From: JAZTYK01 sp045636925
GTDB lineage: Bacteria > Bacillota > Clostridia > Oscillospirales > Butyricicoccaceae
Assembly: GCA_045636925.1 (NCBI GenBank)
Contig: JAZTYK010000031.1
Span: 1 to 18,374, forward strand
Length of the DNA: 18,374 nucleotides
Direction of reading: 5' to 3'
The translations under genes were made by a program, and so were the position numbers. Below, in pieces: positions 6,540 through 13,283 of the stretch (position 1 is the stretch's first letter; each line of letters starts with the position of its first letter). Under the pieces are notes generated by a model. The model was not told the origin of the DNA. It worked only from the letters and a program-made list of their open reading frames with translations, and made no database searches.

Positions 6540-8279
6540 TTACTGCCACTGGGCCTGGTACAGCTCCCGATAGAAGCCACCCTTGGCCATCAGTTCTTCA
6601 TGTGTGCCGCTTTCCACCACATTGCCGTCCCGCACCACCAGAATGCAATCGGCGTTGCGCACGGTGCTGAGGCGGTGTGCCACCACAAAGCAGGTCTTGT
6701 TTTCCATCAGCTTCCGCATGGCCTGCTGCACCAAAATCTCGGTACGGGTGTCCACATTGGAAGTTGCCTCGTCCAAAATCAGCATGGGTGTTTCCATCAG
6801 CATGGCACGGGCAATGGTAAGCAGCTGCTTCTGCCCCTTGGAGATATTAGCCGCGTCATCGGTAAGCAGCGTGTCATAACCCTTGGGCAGCCGCTCGATA
6901 AAGCCGTGGATCTTGGCCGCCTTGGCAGCCGCAATGACTTCTTCTCTGCTGGTCTCCGGTCTGCCGTAGGCAATGTTGTCGTAAATGGTACCGTAAAACA
7001 GCCAGGTGTCCTGCAGCACCATGGAGTATGCCTTGCGCAGGCTGTCCCGGGTCAGGGTCAGCACCGGCTTGCCATCCACCCGGATCTCACCGCTGTTTGG
7101 GTCATAAAACCGCATCAGCAGATTGATCAGCGTGGTCTTGCCCGCGCCGGTGGGGCCCACGATGGCGATCAGCTGGCCGGGCTTGGTGTGCAGGTTAAAG
7201 TTCTGCAGCACCGGCTTGCCTTCTTCATAGCCAAAATGAATATTTTCCAGTTCCACTTCGCCTTTGGGTGCTTCCAGCATACCGGCATCGGGTGCATCTG
7301 CCACCTCAGGCTCTTCGTCCAGAATGCGGAACACACGCTCCGCCGCCGCAATGGCACTCTGCAAATCGCCCCAGATCTCAGCGATCTCATGAATGGGACC
7401 CGAGAACTTGCGGCTGTACAGCACAAAAGAAGAAATATTGCCCACGCTGATGCCGCCGCCGATGTAAATGGCAGCGCCCAGTACGGAAATAAAGGACAGA
7501 GACAGATTGTTGATGAAGTTTACCGAGGGACCCATGCCGGCCTGATGATACTCCGCCTGATAATAGGCTTCTGCCGCCGCATAGTTCTCACGGTCAAAGT
7601 CCTCCACCGTCTTTTTCTCCCGGCAATATGCCTTCAGCGTCTTTTGCCCGGACACCATTTCCTCCACAAAGCCGTTTAAGTCACCCTGCTTTTTGGAACG
7701 CAGGCGGTACAGCTTGTGCGTGCGCTTGGTGATATACCGTGTAATAAAGATACTCAGAGGCACGGTAAAGAAGAAAATCCCCACCATCGTGGGCGCGATG
7801 CGCAGCATCATGGTCAAAGAACCCACAATGGTAATTCCACTGGCCAGCACCTGGATCAGGTCGCTGGACAGAGAGGTATTGATGGTATCGATATCATAGG
7901 AAATACGGCTGATGATATCGCCGGTGGGATGCGTGTCAAAAAATTTCACCGGCAGGGAGACCAGTCTGCGGAACATATCCCGCCGCATCCGATAGGTGAT
8001 CTTGCGGGACACGGCGATCATCAGTACATTCAGTCCGTAGGTCATGACCGCCGACAGCAGATAAAAGAGCAGCATCAGCTTGGCATAATGAAACGCCACG
8101 CCAAAATCCACCTTGCCGGGGCCGATCTCAATGGCATCGATGGCCGCACCGGACAGATACGGTCCCAGCAACGCCAGACCGTTAGAGCCCAGGGTCAGAA
8201 GCAGTGCCAGCAAAATCAGCCATTTTTCCTGCCACAGATAAACGCCCATCCGTAAAAGAGTACTTTTTCTGCTGTTCAT
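6540..8279 (-). CDS. ABC exporter half-transporter, catalytically competent subunit
   Basis: This is a 579-residue ABCB-type half-transporter: six TM helices (about 20-300) fused to a nucleotide-binding domain (about 340-579). Visible motifs are Walker A GPTGAGKT (375-382), Q-loop Gln423, Walker B MLILDE with catalytic Glu504, and switch His535 in AHRLST. The signature motif reads ISKGQ (479-483) instead of LSGGQ. It overlaps the preceding gene by ATGA (8276-8279), with GGGAGGTG upstream, so the two subunits are coupled and almost surely form a heterodimer in the membrane. The odd signature would face the partner's degenerate ATP site, as in BmrCD, LmrCD and TM287/288-type exporters. MarR linkage suggests drug or toxic-compound export; the substrate is unknown. 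Confidence 0.94.
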   Translation of the reverse strand: MNSRKSTLLRMGVYLWQEKWLILLALLLTLGSNGLALLGPYLSGAAIDAIEIGPGKVDFGVAFHYAKLMLLFYLLSAVMTYGLNVLMIAVSRKITYRMRRDMFRRLVSLPVKFFDTHPTGDIISRISYDIDTINTSLSSDLIQVLASGITIVGSLTMMLRIAPTMVGIFFFTVPLSIFITRYITKRTHKLYRLRSKKQGDLNGFVEEMVSGQKTLKAYCREKKTVEDFDRENYAAAEAYYQAEYHQAGMGPSVNFINNLSLSFISVLGAAIYIGGGISVGNISSFVLYSRKFSGPIHEIAEIWGDLQSAIAAAERVFRILDEEPEVADAPDAGMLEAPKGEVELENIHFGYEEGKPVLQNFNLHTKPGQLIAIVGPTGAGKTTLINLLMRFYDPNSGEIRVDGKPVLTLTRDSLRKAYSMVLQDTWLFYGTIYDNIAYGRPETSREEVIAAAKAAKIHGFIERLPKGYDTLLTDDAANISKGQKQLLTIARAMLMETPMLILDEATSNVDTRTEILVQQAMRKLMENKTCFVVAHRLSTVRNADCILVVRDGNVVESGTHEELMAKGGFYRELYQAQWQ

Positions 8280-9985
8280 GCCTGCACCTCCCCCATCTGG
8301 GTCTCTGCGATCTCACGGTACAGTTCGCAGGAGTCCATCAGTTCCTGGTGGGTGCCAAAGCCCAGCATTTTGCCTTCCTCCAGCACTAGGATCTGGTCGC
8401 AGTGCATCACCGAGCTGACACGCTGGGCGATGACCACCGTGGTGGTCTCGCCATAGTTCTCGGCCAACTTGTTCCTCAGAGCAGCATCGGTACGGTAGTC
8501 CAGTGCGCTGCTGCTGTCGTCCAGAATCAAGATCTCCGGATGCCCCGCCAGGGCGCGGGAGATCAAAAGCCGCTGTTTTTGTCCGCCGGAATAGTTGGCG
8601 CCGCGGGATTCTACCCAAGCATCCAGGCCGCCGGCATGTTCAATAAAATCGGCAGCCTGCGCGTCACGAATGGCACGATCCACTTCTTCCAGATCGATCT
8701 GCCGTCCCAGCTTGATGTTGCCGCCAATGGTGTCGCGGAACAACGTGTCATGCTGGAACACCACGCCAAAGCGCTGACGCAGTACTTCCTTGTCCATACT
8801 GCGCACATCCTGTCCGTGAATGCGTACCGCGCCGGCATTTACATCGTAAAAACGCATCATCAGCGCCGCAATAGTACTTTTGCCTGCGCCGGTGGGTCCG
8901 ATAATACCAAGCCGCTGTCCGCGCTTTAAGCTAAAGTGAATGTCGCTGAGATGTTCTTTGTTTCCGTTGTAAGAGAAGGTCACATGGTCAAACTCCAGAT
9001 GCTTCTCCCGGTCGCCCTCCGGCATTTCCATCTGCTGCAGCTCGCTTTTGGCATCCATGACCCGCTGGATACGCTGGGCAGAAGCCAGCGCCTTGGCATA
9101 CATGGTCACCACGCGGTTGATAGACAGCACGGCGTTGAGAATAATGGTAAAGTAGGTCAAAAAGGCGGTGATGGTACCCACGCCGGTGGCGCCGGCATTC
9201 ACCCGATACGCGCCTACGACCACCACCAGAACAAGGCCGGTGTTCAGCATCAGGTTCATGGCAGGTTTGGTAATGGCCATGGTGCTGTTAGCGCGGTTTT
9301 CATCCCGCATGATCTGCCGGTTGATCTCTTCAAAGCGCTCTTTTTCCGCCTCGGTGCGGGACAATGCCTTGATGACACGCACGCCCTCGGCATTTTCACG
9401 CACCACACGCACCATATGATCCACCGACCGCTGCAGCTGCCCGAACTGGGGCACGCTGCGTCGGGAGATATAGACCACCACCACTGCCATCAGCGGTAGC
9501 ATGCAAAGCAGTACGGTAGCCAGTACTGCATCCAATGTATAAGTGACCAGAATACCGCCCAGCACCAGAATGGGCGCACGCACACCGATGCGCTGCATCA
9601 TACCCACCATACGGTAGACATAATAGCTGTCGGTGCTCATGCGTGCGATCAGGGACGGAATGGTAAGCTCGTCCACCTGCCGATTGGACAAAAACGAGAT
9701 CTTTTCAAACAGATCGTGCCGCAGGCTGGTAACGGTATCCCGGGCAACAGCAGAGGCCTTTCGGTTGGCCACCACATTACACAGCAGTGCCAGAATGGAG
9801 CAAATGACCATCAGTCCGCCCCAAAGCAGCACCATCTTCATGTCTTTTGTGGGTGCCACCACATCGATCACATGGGCCAGAATCAGCGGCAGCAGCAGAT
9901 CCATCACCGTGCCAAATAGCTTGATGGCCAGACCAAGGCTCATCCGCTTGAAATACGGCCGCAGGTATTTGATAATCAGCTGCAT
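8276..9985 (-). CDS. ABC exporter half-transporter, degenerate-site subunit
   Basis: This 569-residue protein has an ABCB-type membrane domain (about 15-300) and a nucleotide-binding domain (about 330-569). Motifs are Walker A GPTGAGKST (363-371), Q-loop Gln411 and a canonical signature YSGGQ (465-469). Walker B ends in ILILDD, so Asp490 replaces the catalytic Glu, and the switch position reads AQRVSS with Gln521 replacing His. This is the pattern of the non-hydrolysing subunit in heterodimeric exporters. The ATG at 9983-9985 lies inside the end of the marR gene (10-nt overlap) with AAGGAGG 10 nt upstream, and its TGA overlaps the next ATG. It works together with the 6540-8279 product. Confidence 0.94.
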   Translation of the reverse strand: MQLIIKYLRPYFKRMSLGLAIKLFGTVMDLLLPLILAHVIDVVAPTKDMKMVLLWGGLMVICSILALLCNVVANRKASAVARDTVTSLRHDLFEKISFLSNRQVDELTIPSLIARMSTDSYYVYRMVGMMQRIGVRAPILVLGGILVTYTLDAVLATVLLCMLPLMAVVVVYISRRSVPQFGQLQRSVDHMVRVVRENAEGVRVIKALSRTEAEKERFEEINRQIMRDENRANSTMAITKPAMNLMLNTGLVLVVVVGAYRVNAGATGVGTITAFLTYFTIILNAVLSINRVVTMYAKALASAQRIQRVMDAKSELQQMEMPEGDREKHLEFDHVTFSYNGNKEHLSDIHFSLKRGQRLGIIGPTGAGKSTIAALMMRFYDVNAGAVRIHGQDVRSMDKEVLRQRFGVVFQHDTLFRDTIGGNIKLGRQIDLEEVDRAIRDAQAADFIEHAGGLDAWVESRGANYSGGQKQRLLISRALAGHPEILILDDSSSALDYRTDAALRNKLAENYGETTTVVIAQRVSSVMHCDQILVLEEGKMLGFGTHQELMDSCELYREIAETQMGEVQA

Positions 9986-10428
9986 TTACCGCCATCCTCC
10001 TTCTTATGAAGGTTCTTGCCGCAGCAGCGCTGATACAGCATATCCAGCGTCTCCCGGAACTTCTGCTCCTCCTCGGGGCTCAGTTCTTCCAGCAGCCAGT
10101 CGTAAAACACCGTCTGCTGCGTCACCGCCCGCTCATGAATGGCGCGGGCTGCCTCGGTGGGCACGATACGCTTGATGCGGCCGTCCCGGGGATCGGGTTC
10201 CCGGCACACCAGCTGCTTTTCCTCCAGCATATCCACCAGCCGGGATGCAGCACCCTTGTCAATGCCCATATCCTCCGCCAGCTCCCGCTGGCTCATAGCC
10301 TTATGAAATGCTAAATGCCGCAAAGCCTGCACTTCGGCAGGGCTAAGCCCCGTGTCTTCCATGACACGGTTCAAATCACTGCGCAGAGCCCGCTGAATAC
10401 GGCTGAAGCATACATGAATTGGTTTCAT
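9976..10428 (-). CDS. MarR-family transcriptional regulator
   Basis: This 150-residue winged-helix protein heads the exporter operon and is its likely repressor. The DNA-binding part runs about 30-95: helix-turn-helix MSQRELAEDMGIDKGAASRLVDMLE (45-69) and wing DPRDGRIKRIVPT (79-91), with dimerising helices at both ends. Cysteines at 7, 135, 136 and 149 could allow redox sensing, but this is only a possibility. The ATG at 10426-10428 is preferred because AGAGGTG and AAGG lie just upstream and the protein then has normal MarR length; the in-frame start at 10557 would run through the promoter. The stop overlaps the first transporter gene. Confidence 0.92.
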   Translation of the reverse strand: MKPIHVCFSRIQRALRSDLNRVMEDTGLSPAEVQALRHLAFHKAMSQRELAEDMGIDKGAASRLVDMLEEKQLVCREPDPRDGRIKRIVPTEAARAIHERAVTQQTVFYDWLLEELSPEEEQKFRETLDMLYQRCCGKNLHKKEDGGKCS

Positions 10429-10471
10429 ATCCTTCACCTCTCGGTTTCTGGGCATAAATACCCTTATACCT

Positions 10472-10501
10472 ATGCTACCATAAATTAGTTGACGTTGCAA
10501 C
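10472..10501 (-). promoter_or_regulatory. putative promoter and MarR operator of the exporter operon
   Basis: On the minus strand TTGCAA (10495-10500), 17 nt and TAGCAT (10472-10477) preceded by TGG give an extended -10 promoter. The -35 lies inside an inverted repeat, GTTG-6 nt-CAAC (10488-10501), resembling the TTG...CAA half-sites bound by many MarR proteins. Binding there would block the polymerase. No footprint evidence exists in the sequence itself. Confidence 0.5.
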
Positions 10502-10532
10502 CATAATTCCACATTTCCCCGACAGATTGCAA

Positions 10533-10567
10533 AAGCACCGCAGCGGCTGCATACCACTGCGGTGCTT
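10533..10567 (-). terminator. terminator of the ptb-like gene
   Basis: An 11-bp stem, AAGCACCGCAG (10533-10543) with CTGCGGTGCTT (10557-10567), lies 18 nt after the stop. On the minus strand it ends in TTTTGC. Confidence 0.8.
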
Positions 10568-10584
10568 GATAAAATGATACTGTT

Positions 10585-11484
10585 TCAGCGACAAAGGTAT
10601 GTGCCCAATGCCACAGAGCCCAACTTGCTTTTCACGCTGTCGGAACGGGACACCAGCACCACCGGACATTTCGCTCCGGCAATGAGTCCTGCGCCCGTGC
10701 ATTCCGGGGCAAAGGCCCATGCCGCCTTGTACAAAGCATCCCCTGCCTCGTAATTGGCCATCAGCAGAATATCGGCCTGTCCGCCGCCGGGAGCCGTATA
10801 TCCCTTTCTTTCGCAGGAAAAGGGGCTGACCGCCAGATCCAGCGCCACCGGACCGTACACCTCCATATTGTAGGCGCTCCAGTCCATTTTGCTAAGGGCA
10901 TCGGCATCCACCGTAGAGGGAATCTTGGGGTTCACCACCTCTGCCCCCGTCAGACAAGCGGCATAGATCTTTTCATAGCCCAGTTTCCGCAGCAGTTCTG
11001 CGCTGTTTTTCAGAATCTGGGTTTTCTGGGCCAAATCGGGCGTGGGGATCATGCCGCCGTCGGTCATCAGCAGCAGTTTGGGGTACAAAGGCGTTTCAAA
11101 CAGCATCATATGATTCATCATTTGCCCGGTGACAAGGCCGCCGTCCTTCTTCAGTACCGCGCGCAGCAGCGTTGCCGTGCCCAAATAGCCCTTCATCAGA
11201 AAATCCGCCTCACCGCCGGCAGCCAGTGCCACCGCCTTGGCCGCGCAGTCCGCATCGCTGCCGCCCTCCACAATGGGATACTCCGCCGGATCTTCTCCCA
11301 GCTCTCGCAGGATGGCGGTGATTTCGCTTGTATGTCCCACATAAACAGGGGTTGCAATGCCCATCTTCCGGGCGGTAACCGTGGCTTCCAGTACACTCCG
11401 CTCATGGGCCGCCGCCACAGAAACCACACGAGCGGGACAGTTCTGCGCCGCGGTAATCAATGCATCAATGCTTTTGATGGCCAT
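10585..11484 (-). CDS. ptb: phosphate butyryltransferase / phosphate acetyltransferase family enzyme
   Basis: This 299-residue cytoplasmic enzyme belongs to the PTA/PTB fold and exchanges the CoA of an acyl-CoA for phosphate. Family marks are FLMKGYLGTATLLRAVL (95-111), MTDGGMIPTPDLAQK (140-154), and the C-terminal VLVSRSDSVKSKLGSVALG (277-295). The length fits Ptb (near 300) better than longer Pta proteins, but the acyl chain preferred cannot be read from sequence, so the symbol is tentative. It normally works with butyrate kinase, yet no buk gene lies next to it, and it has its own promoter and terminator as a single-gene unit. The ATG at 11482-11484 has AAGGAG 7 nt upstream; a competing out-of-frame ATG lies 5 nt before. 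Confidence 0.88.
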   Translation of the reverse strand: MAIKSIDALITAAQNCPARVVSVAAAHERSVLEATVTARKMGIATPVYVGHTSEITAILRELGEDPAEYPIVEGGSDADCAAKAVALAAGGEADFLMKGYLGTATLLRAVLKKDGGLVTGQMMNHMMLFETPLYPKLLLMTDGGMIPTPDLAQKTQILKNSAELLRKLGYEKIYAACLTGAEVVNPKIPSTVDADALSKMDWSAYNMEVYGPVALDLAVSPFSCERKGYTAPGGGQADILLMANYEAGDALYKAAWAFAPECTGAGLIAGAKCPVVLVSRSDSVKSKLGSVALGTYLCR

Positions 11485-11520
11485 ACCATCGCTCCTTCTT
11501 AAAAGCTTTTTTCTATGTTT

Positions 11521-11549
11521 ATCCTACGATGCCGGGCGGTCTTTGTCAA
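11521..11549 (-). promoter_or_regulatory. promoter of the ptb-like gene
   Basis: On the minus strand TTGACA (11544-11549), a 17-nt spacer and TAGGAT (11521-11526) stand 36 nt before the start codon. Confidence 0.75.
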
Positions 11550-11615
11550 GGCAGCAGAAAAACACCTGTCAATCCCCATTCCACCCATTGTCGACAAAGC
11601 CGAACCAACGGTAGA

Positions 11616-11644
11616 TTGCACTTCCTCTGCCTCTATGCTACACT
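11616..11644 (+). promoter_or_regulatory. promoter of the truncated XRE gene
   Basis: TTGCAC (11616-11621), 17 nt and TACACT (11639-11644), preceded by TGC for an extended -10. It lies 26 nt before the ATG. Confidence 0.55.
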
Positions 11645-11669
11645 AAAGCCACAGAAAGGAGGCGAGGTT

Positions 11670-11783
11670 ATGACCCAGCATACCCTTGGCAGTGCCATAA
11701 CCGCCCTGCGGAAGCAAAAAGGCATGACCCAACAGGAGCTTGCCGATTATATGGGCGTCAGCGACAAAGCTGTCAGCAAACGC
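11670..11783 (+). pseudogene. truncated XRE/Cro-type helix-turn-helix regulator
   Basis: The start has an excellent AAAGGAGG (11655-11662) 7 nt upstream and a promoter. The first 37 residues are a clean XRE helix-turn-helix (LGSAITALRKQKGMTQQELA, then DYMGVSDKAVSK). Full-length relatives continue with W-E-x-G and a dimerisation or sensor part. Here the similarity stops at VSK, and the frame runs straight into the rplT terminator hairpin (11784-11813) and then antisense through rplT and rpmI, with no stop until about 12425. I read this as the remnant of a gene whose 3' part was deleted up to the ribosomal operon. A translated product would have a nonsense tail. An expressed HTH-only product is less likely. 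Confidence 0.7.
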
Positions 11784-11813
11784 AAAAAGCGCACCGCCGC
11801 AGCGGTGCGCTTT
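11784..11813 (-). terminator. terminator of the infC-rpmI-rplT operon
   Basis: A perfect 12-bp stem (11786-11797 with 11802-11813) closes a 4-nt loop reading TGCG on the minus strand, a cUNCGg-type tetraloop, and ends in TTTTTGCG. It lies 21 nt after the rplT stop. Confidence 0.9.
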
Positions 11814-11834
11814 GTTTTGCTTGTTTGTCAGATC

Positions 11835-12188
11835 TTACAGAGCAGCCTTTGCCTTCTCCACCAGAGCGGTGAAAGCAGCGGGATCTGCGATGGCGATCTC
11901 GGACAGCATCTTGCGGTTCAGCTCGATGCCAGCCTTCTTCAGACCGTTCATGAAACGGCTGTAGTTGATGTCGTTCTGCTTGCAGGCAGCGGAAATACGG
12001 GAGATCCACAGCTTGCGGAAGTCACGCTTCTTCAGCTTACGGCCGACATAAGCGTAACGCAGAGACTTCATAACCTGCTGGTTTGCTACCTTAAAGTGGT
12101 TCTTTTTATTGCCCCAGTAGCCCTTGGCCAGCTTGATTACTTTCTTTCTTCTTTTACGGGTCATCATTGCGCCCTTAACTCTTGCCAT
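11835..12188 (-). CDS. rplT: 50S ribosomal protein L20
   Basis: This 117-residue basic protein binds 23S rRNA early in assembly of the large ribosomal subunit. Family marks are the start MARVKGAMMTRKRRKK, the KLAKGYWGNKK and YAYVGRKLKKRDFRKLWI segments and the C-terminal ISAACKQNDINYSRFMNGLKKAGIELNRKMLSEIA. Length is typical. AGGAGG stands upstream of the ATG at 12186-12188, and rpmI ends only 15 nt before. It is the last gene of infC-rpmI-rplT. In several bacteria L20 represses its own operon through leader RNA; whether that happens here is not shown. Confidence 0.98.
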   Translation of the reverse strand: MARVKGAMMTRKRRKKVIKLAKGYWGNKKNHFKVANQQVMKSLRYAYVGRKLKKRDFRKLWISRISAACKQNDINYSRFMNGLKKAGIELNRKMLSEIAIADPAAFTALVEKAKAAL

Positions 12189-12203
12189 GTTAGAAGCCTC
12201 CTT

Positions 12204-12404
12204 TTATTTGTAGGGGACCAGACGCTTCAGCGTCGGTGCGAGGGTGGAACCGGCGTACTGAGCCTTGCGCAGGTGACGCATACGCTTGGTGCTCTTGCAG
12301 CCCTTGATATCGTGGCGGCGGTTCATGCTGCTCATCTTGATCTTACCGGTCTTGGTGACGGTAACACGCTTCTTAGCGCCGGAATGGGTTTTGATTTTCG
12401 GCAT
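12204..12404 (-). CDS. rpmI: 50S ribosomal protein L35
   Basis: A 66-residue, very basic large-subunit protein. MPKIKTHSGAKKR at the start, KMSSMNRRHDIKGCKSTKR and RHLRKAQYAGSTLAPTLKRLVPYK are diagnostic. The ATG at 12402-12404 has AAGGAG 8 nt upstream; the in-frame extension of six codons to 12422 would remove that ribosome site and is rejected. It lies between infC (44 nt upstream) and rplT (15 nt downstream), the usual order. Confidence 0.97.
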   Translation of the reverse strand: MPKIKTHSGAKKRVTVTKTGKIKMSSMNRRHDIKGCKSTKRMRHLRKAQYAGSTLAPTLKRLVPYK

Positions 12405-12448
12405 TGTTGCTGCTCCTTCCATTAAAAAAGCACTTGGCTTATTTTGAC

Positions 12449-12967
12449 TTACTTATTCTTTACGGGTGCCAAAAACATCAGCATCTGGCGGCCCTCCAGC
12501 TTGGCGGGCTTTTCTACGGTGCCAAACTCGGCGCAGGCTTCTGCAAAGCGCTGCATCACGCCGAGACCGATGTCGGTGTGGGCCATCTCACGGCCGCGGA
12601 AGCGGATGGAGGCCTTGACCTTGTCGCCGGAAGTTAAGAACTTCTGGGCGCTCTTGACACGGACTTCAAAGTCATGCACGTCGATCTTGGCAGACAGACG
12701 GACTTCCTTGATATCCACGATCTTCTGATTCTTTCGAGCTTCTTTTTCTTTCTTGGCCTGTTCAAAACGGAACTTGCCGTAATCCATGACGCGGCACACA
12801 GGGGGCTCGGCCTTGGGTGCGATCTTTACCAGGTCCAGGCCGCGCTCAGCTGCCTTGTCCAGGGCTGCCTGGATACCGACGATGCCAAGCTGGCTGCCGT
12901 CGCTGTCGATCAGGCGAACTTCTTTGTCACGGATCTCTTCATTGATCTGATGCTCCAGAGTGCTAAT
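12449..12967 (-). CDS. infC: translation initiation factor IF-3, ATT start codon
   Basis: IF-3 binds the 30S subunit, prevents premature 50S joining and checks start-codon and initiator-tRNA pairing. The 172 residues show the N-terminal domain (INEEIRDKEVRLIDSDGSQLG, with the conserved PPVCRVMDYGKFRFE near 59-73), a lysine-rich linker, and the C-terminal domain (KIVDIKEVRLSAKIDVHDFEV ... IRFRGREMAH ... EGRQMLMFLAPVK). No ATG or TTG fits; the start is ATT at 12965-12967, encoding ISTLEHQ, with GGGAGGTG (12975-12982) 7 nt upstream. ATT/AUU is the classic infC start through which IF-3 limits its own synthesis. The in-frame GTG at 13024 would read through the attenuator and is rejected. It is the first gene of the ribosomal operon. 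Confidence 0.95.
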   Translation of the reverse strand: MSTLEHQINEEIRDKEVRLIDSDGSQLGIVGIQAALDKAAERGLDLVKIAPKAEPPVCRVMDYGKFRFEQAKKEKEARKNQKIVDIKEVRLSAKIDVHDFEVRVKSAQKFLTSGDKVKASIRFRGREMAHTDIGLGVMQRFAEACAEFGTVEKPAKLEGRQMLMFLAPVKNK

Positions 12968-12984
12968 AGTGAGACACCTCCCGG

Positions 12985-13017
12985 AAAAATTAAAAAACGG
13001 ACAGCAGTTGCCGTCCG
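12985..13017 (-). terminator. attenuator terminator in the infC leader
   Basis: On the minus strand CGGACGGCA (13009-13017) pairs with TGCTGTCCG (12998-13006), one G-U, and runs into TTTTTTAATTTTT (12985-12997). It stands 18 nt before the infC start codon, so it must be bypassed for expression. Confidence 0.85.
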
Positions 13018-13055
13018 AACACACACTTCTCCCCCTGTCGCGGGAAAGATTTCAT
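12990..13055 (-). CDS. possible 21-residue leader peptide of the infC operon
   Basis: An ATG at 13053-13055, with AGAGG 6 nt upstream, opens a frame of 21 codons that begins MKSFPRQ and ends QLLSVF. It crosses the whole attenuator hairpin and its TAA lies in the U tract. A ribosome on this frame would open the terminator, so translation of the ORF could promote read-through into infC. It may equally be a chance frame; no homologue is known to me. Confidence 0.35.
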   Translation of the reverse strand: MKSFPRQGEKCVFGRQLLSVF

Positions 13056-13114
13056 GTTAACCTCTTCTGAATCATGGAGGTGAGGACGGTGGCCTGCTTT
13101 GTTTTACCTCAAGT

Positions 13115-13143
13115 AGTATATCAGCTTTTCCCGCATCTGTCAA
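13115..13143 (-). promoter_or_regulatory. promoter of the infC-rpmI-rplT operon
   Basis: On the minus strand a perfect TTGACA (13138-13143), 17 nt and TATACT (13115-13120). It is divergent from the DUF1292 promoter at 13211-13239. Confidence 0.9.
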
Positions 13144-13210
13144 TGGGTTTTTTAGAAAATTTCTGGTGGAATTTTTCTTTCGCTTTCCCGTGTTCCGACA
13201 AAAAGAGGAA

Positions 13211-13239
13211 TTGCATTTTACTAGCCGCTCGTGTATAAT
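13211..13239 (+). promoter_or_regulatory. promoter of the DUF1292 gene
   Basis: TTGCAT (13211-13216), 17 nt and a perfect TATAAT (13234-13239), 44 nt before the start codon. Confidence 0.85.
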
Positions 13240-13283
13240 AACAATAACAAAACAAACACATTCCGTCAAGGAGGAAGATACAA

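Larger units (their letters stand above)
12968..13108 (-). promoter_or_regulatory. infC operon leader with attenuator
   Basis: The transcript from the promoter at 13115-13143 carries about 140 nt of leader. Besides the terminator, two segments have downstream partners: CCGTCC (13084-13089) can pair with GGACGG (13011-13016) in the terminator arm, acting as antiterminator, and CACCTCC (13076-13082) is exactly complementary to GGAGGTG (12975-12981), the infC ribosome site. This resembles the role of L20-leader RNAs of Firmicutes, but I cannot confirm membership of that family. The segments are seen; the switching is inference. Confidence 0.6.

Noticed and set aside
6318..7679. Plus-strand 453-codon frame opposite the ABC transporter
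   Set aside because: Antisense to clear ABC motifs.
12968..13024. GTG at 13024 as the infC start
   Set aside because: It adds 19 non-conserved residues encoded by the attenuator hairpin and has no ribosome site.
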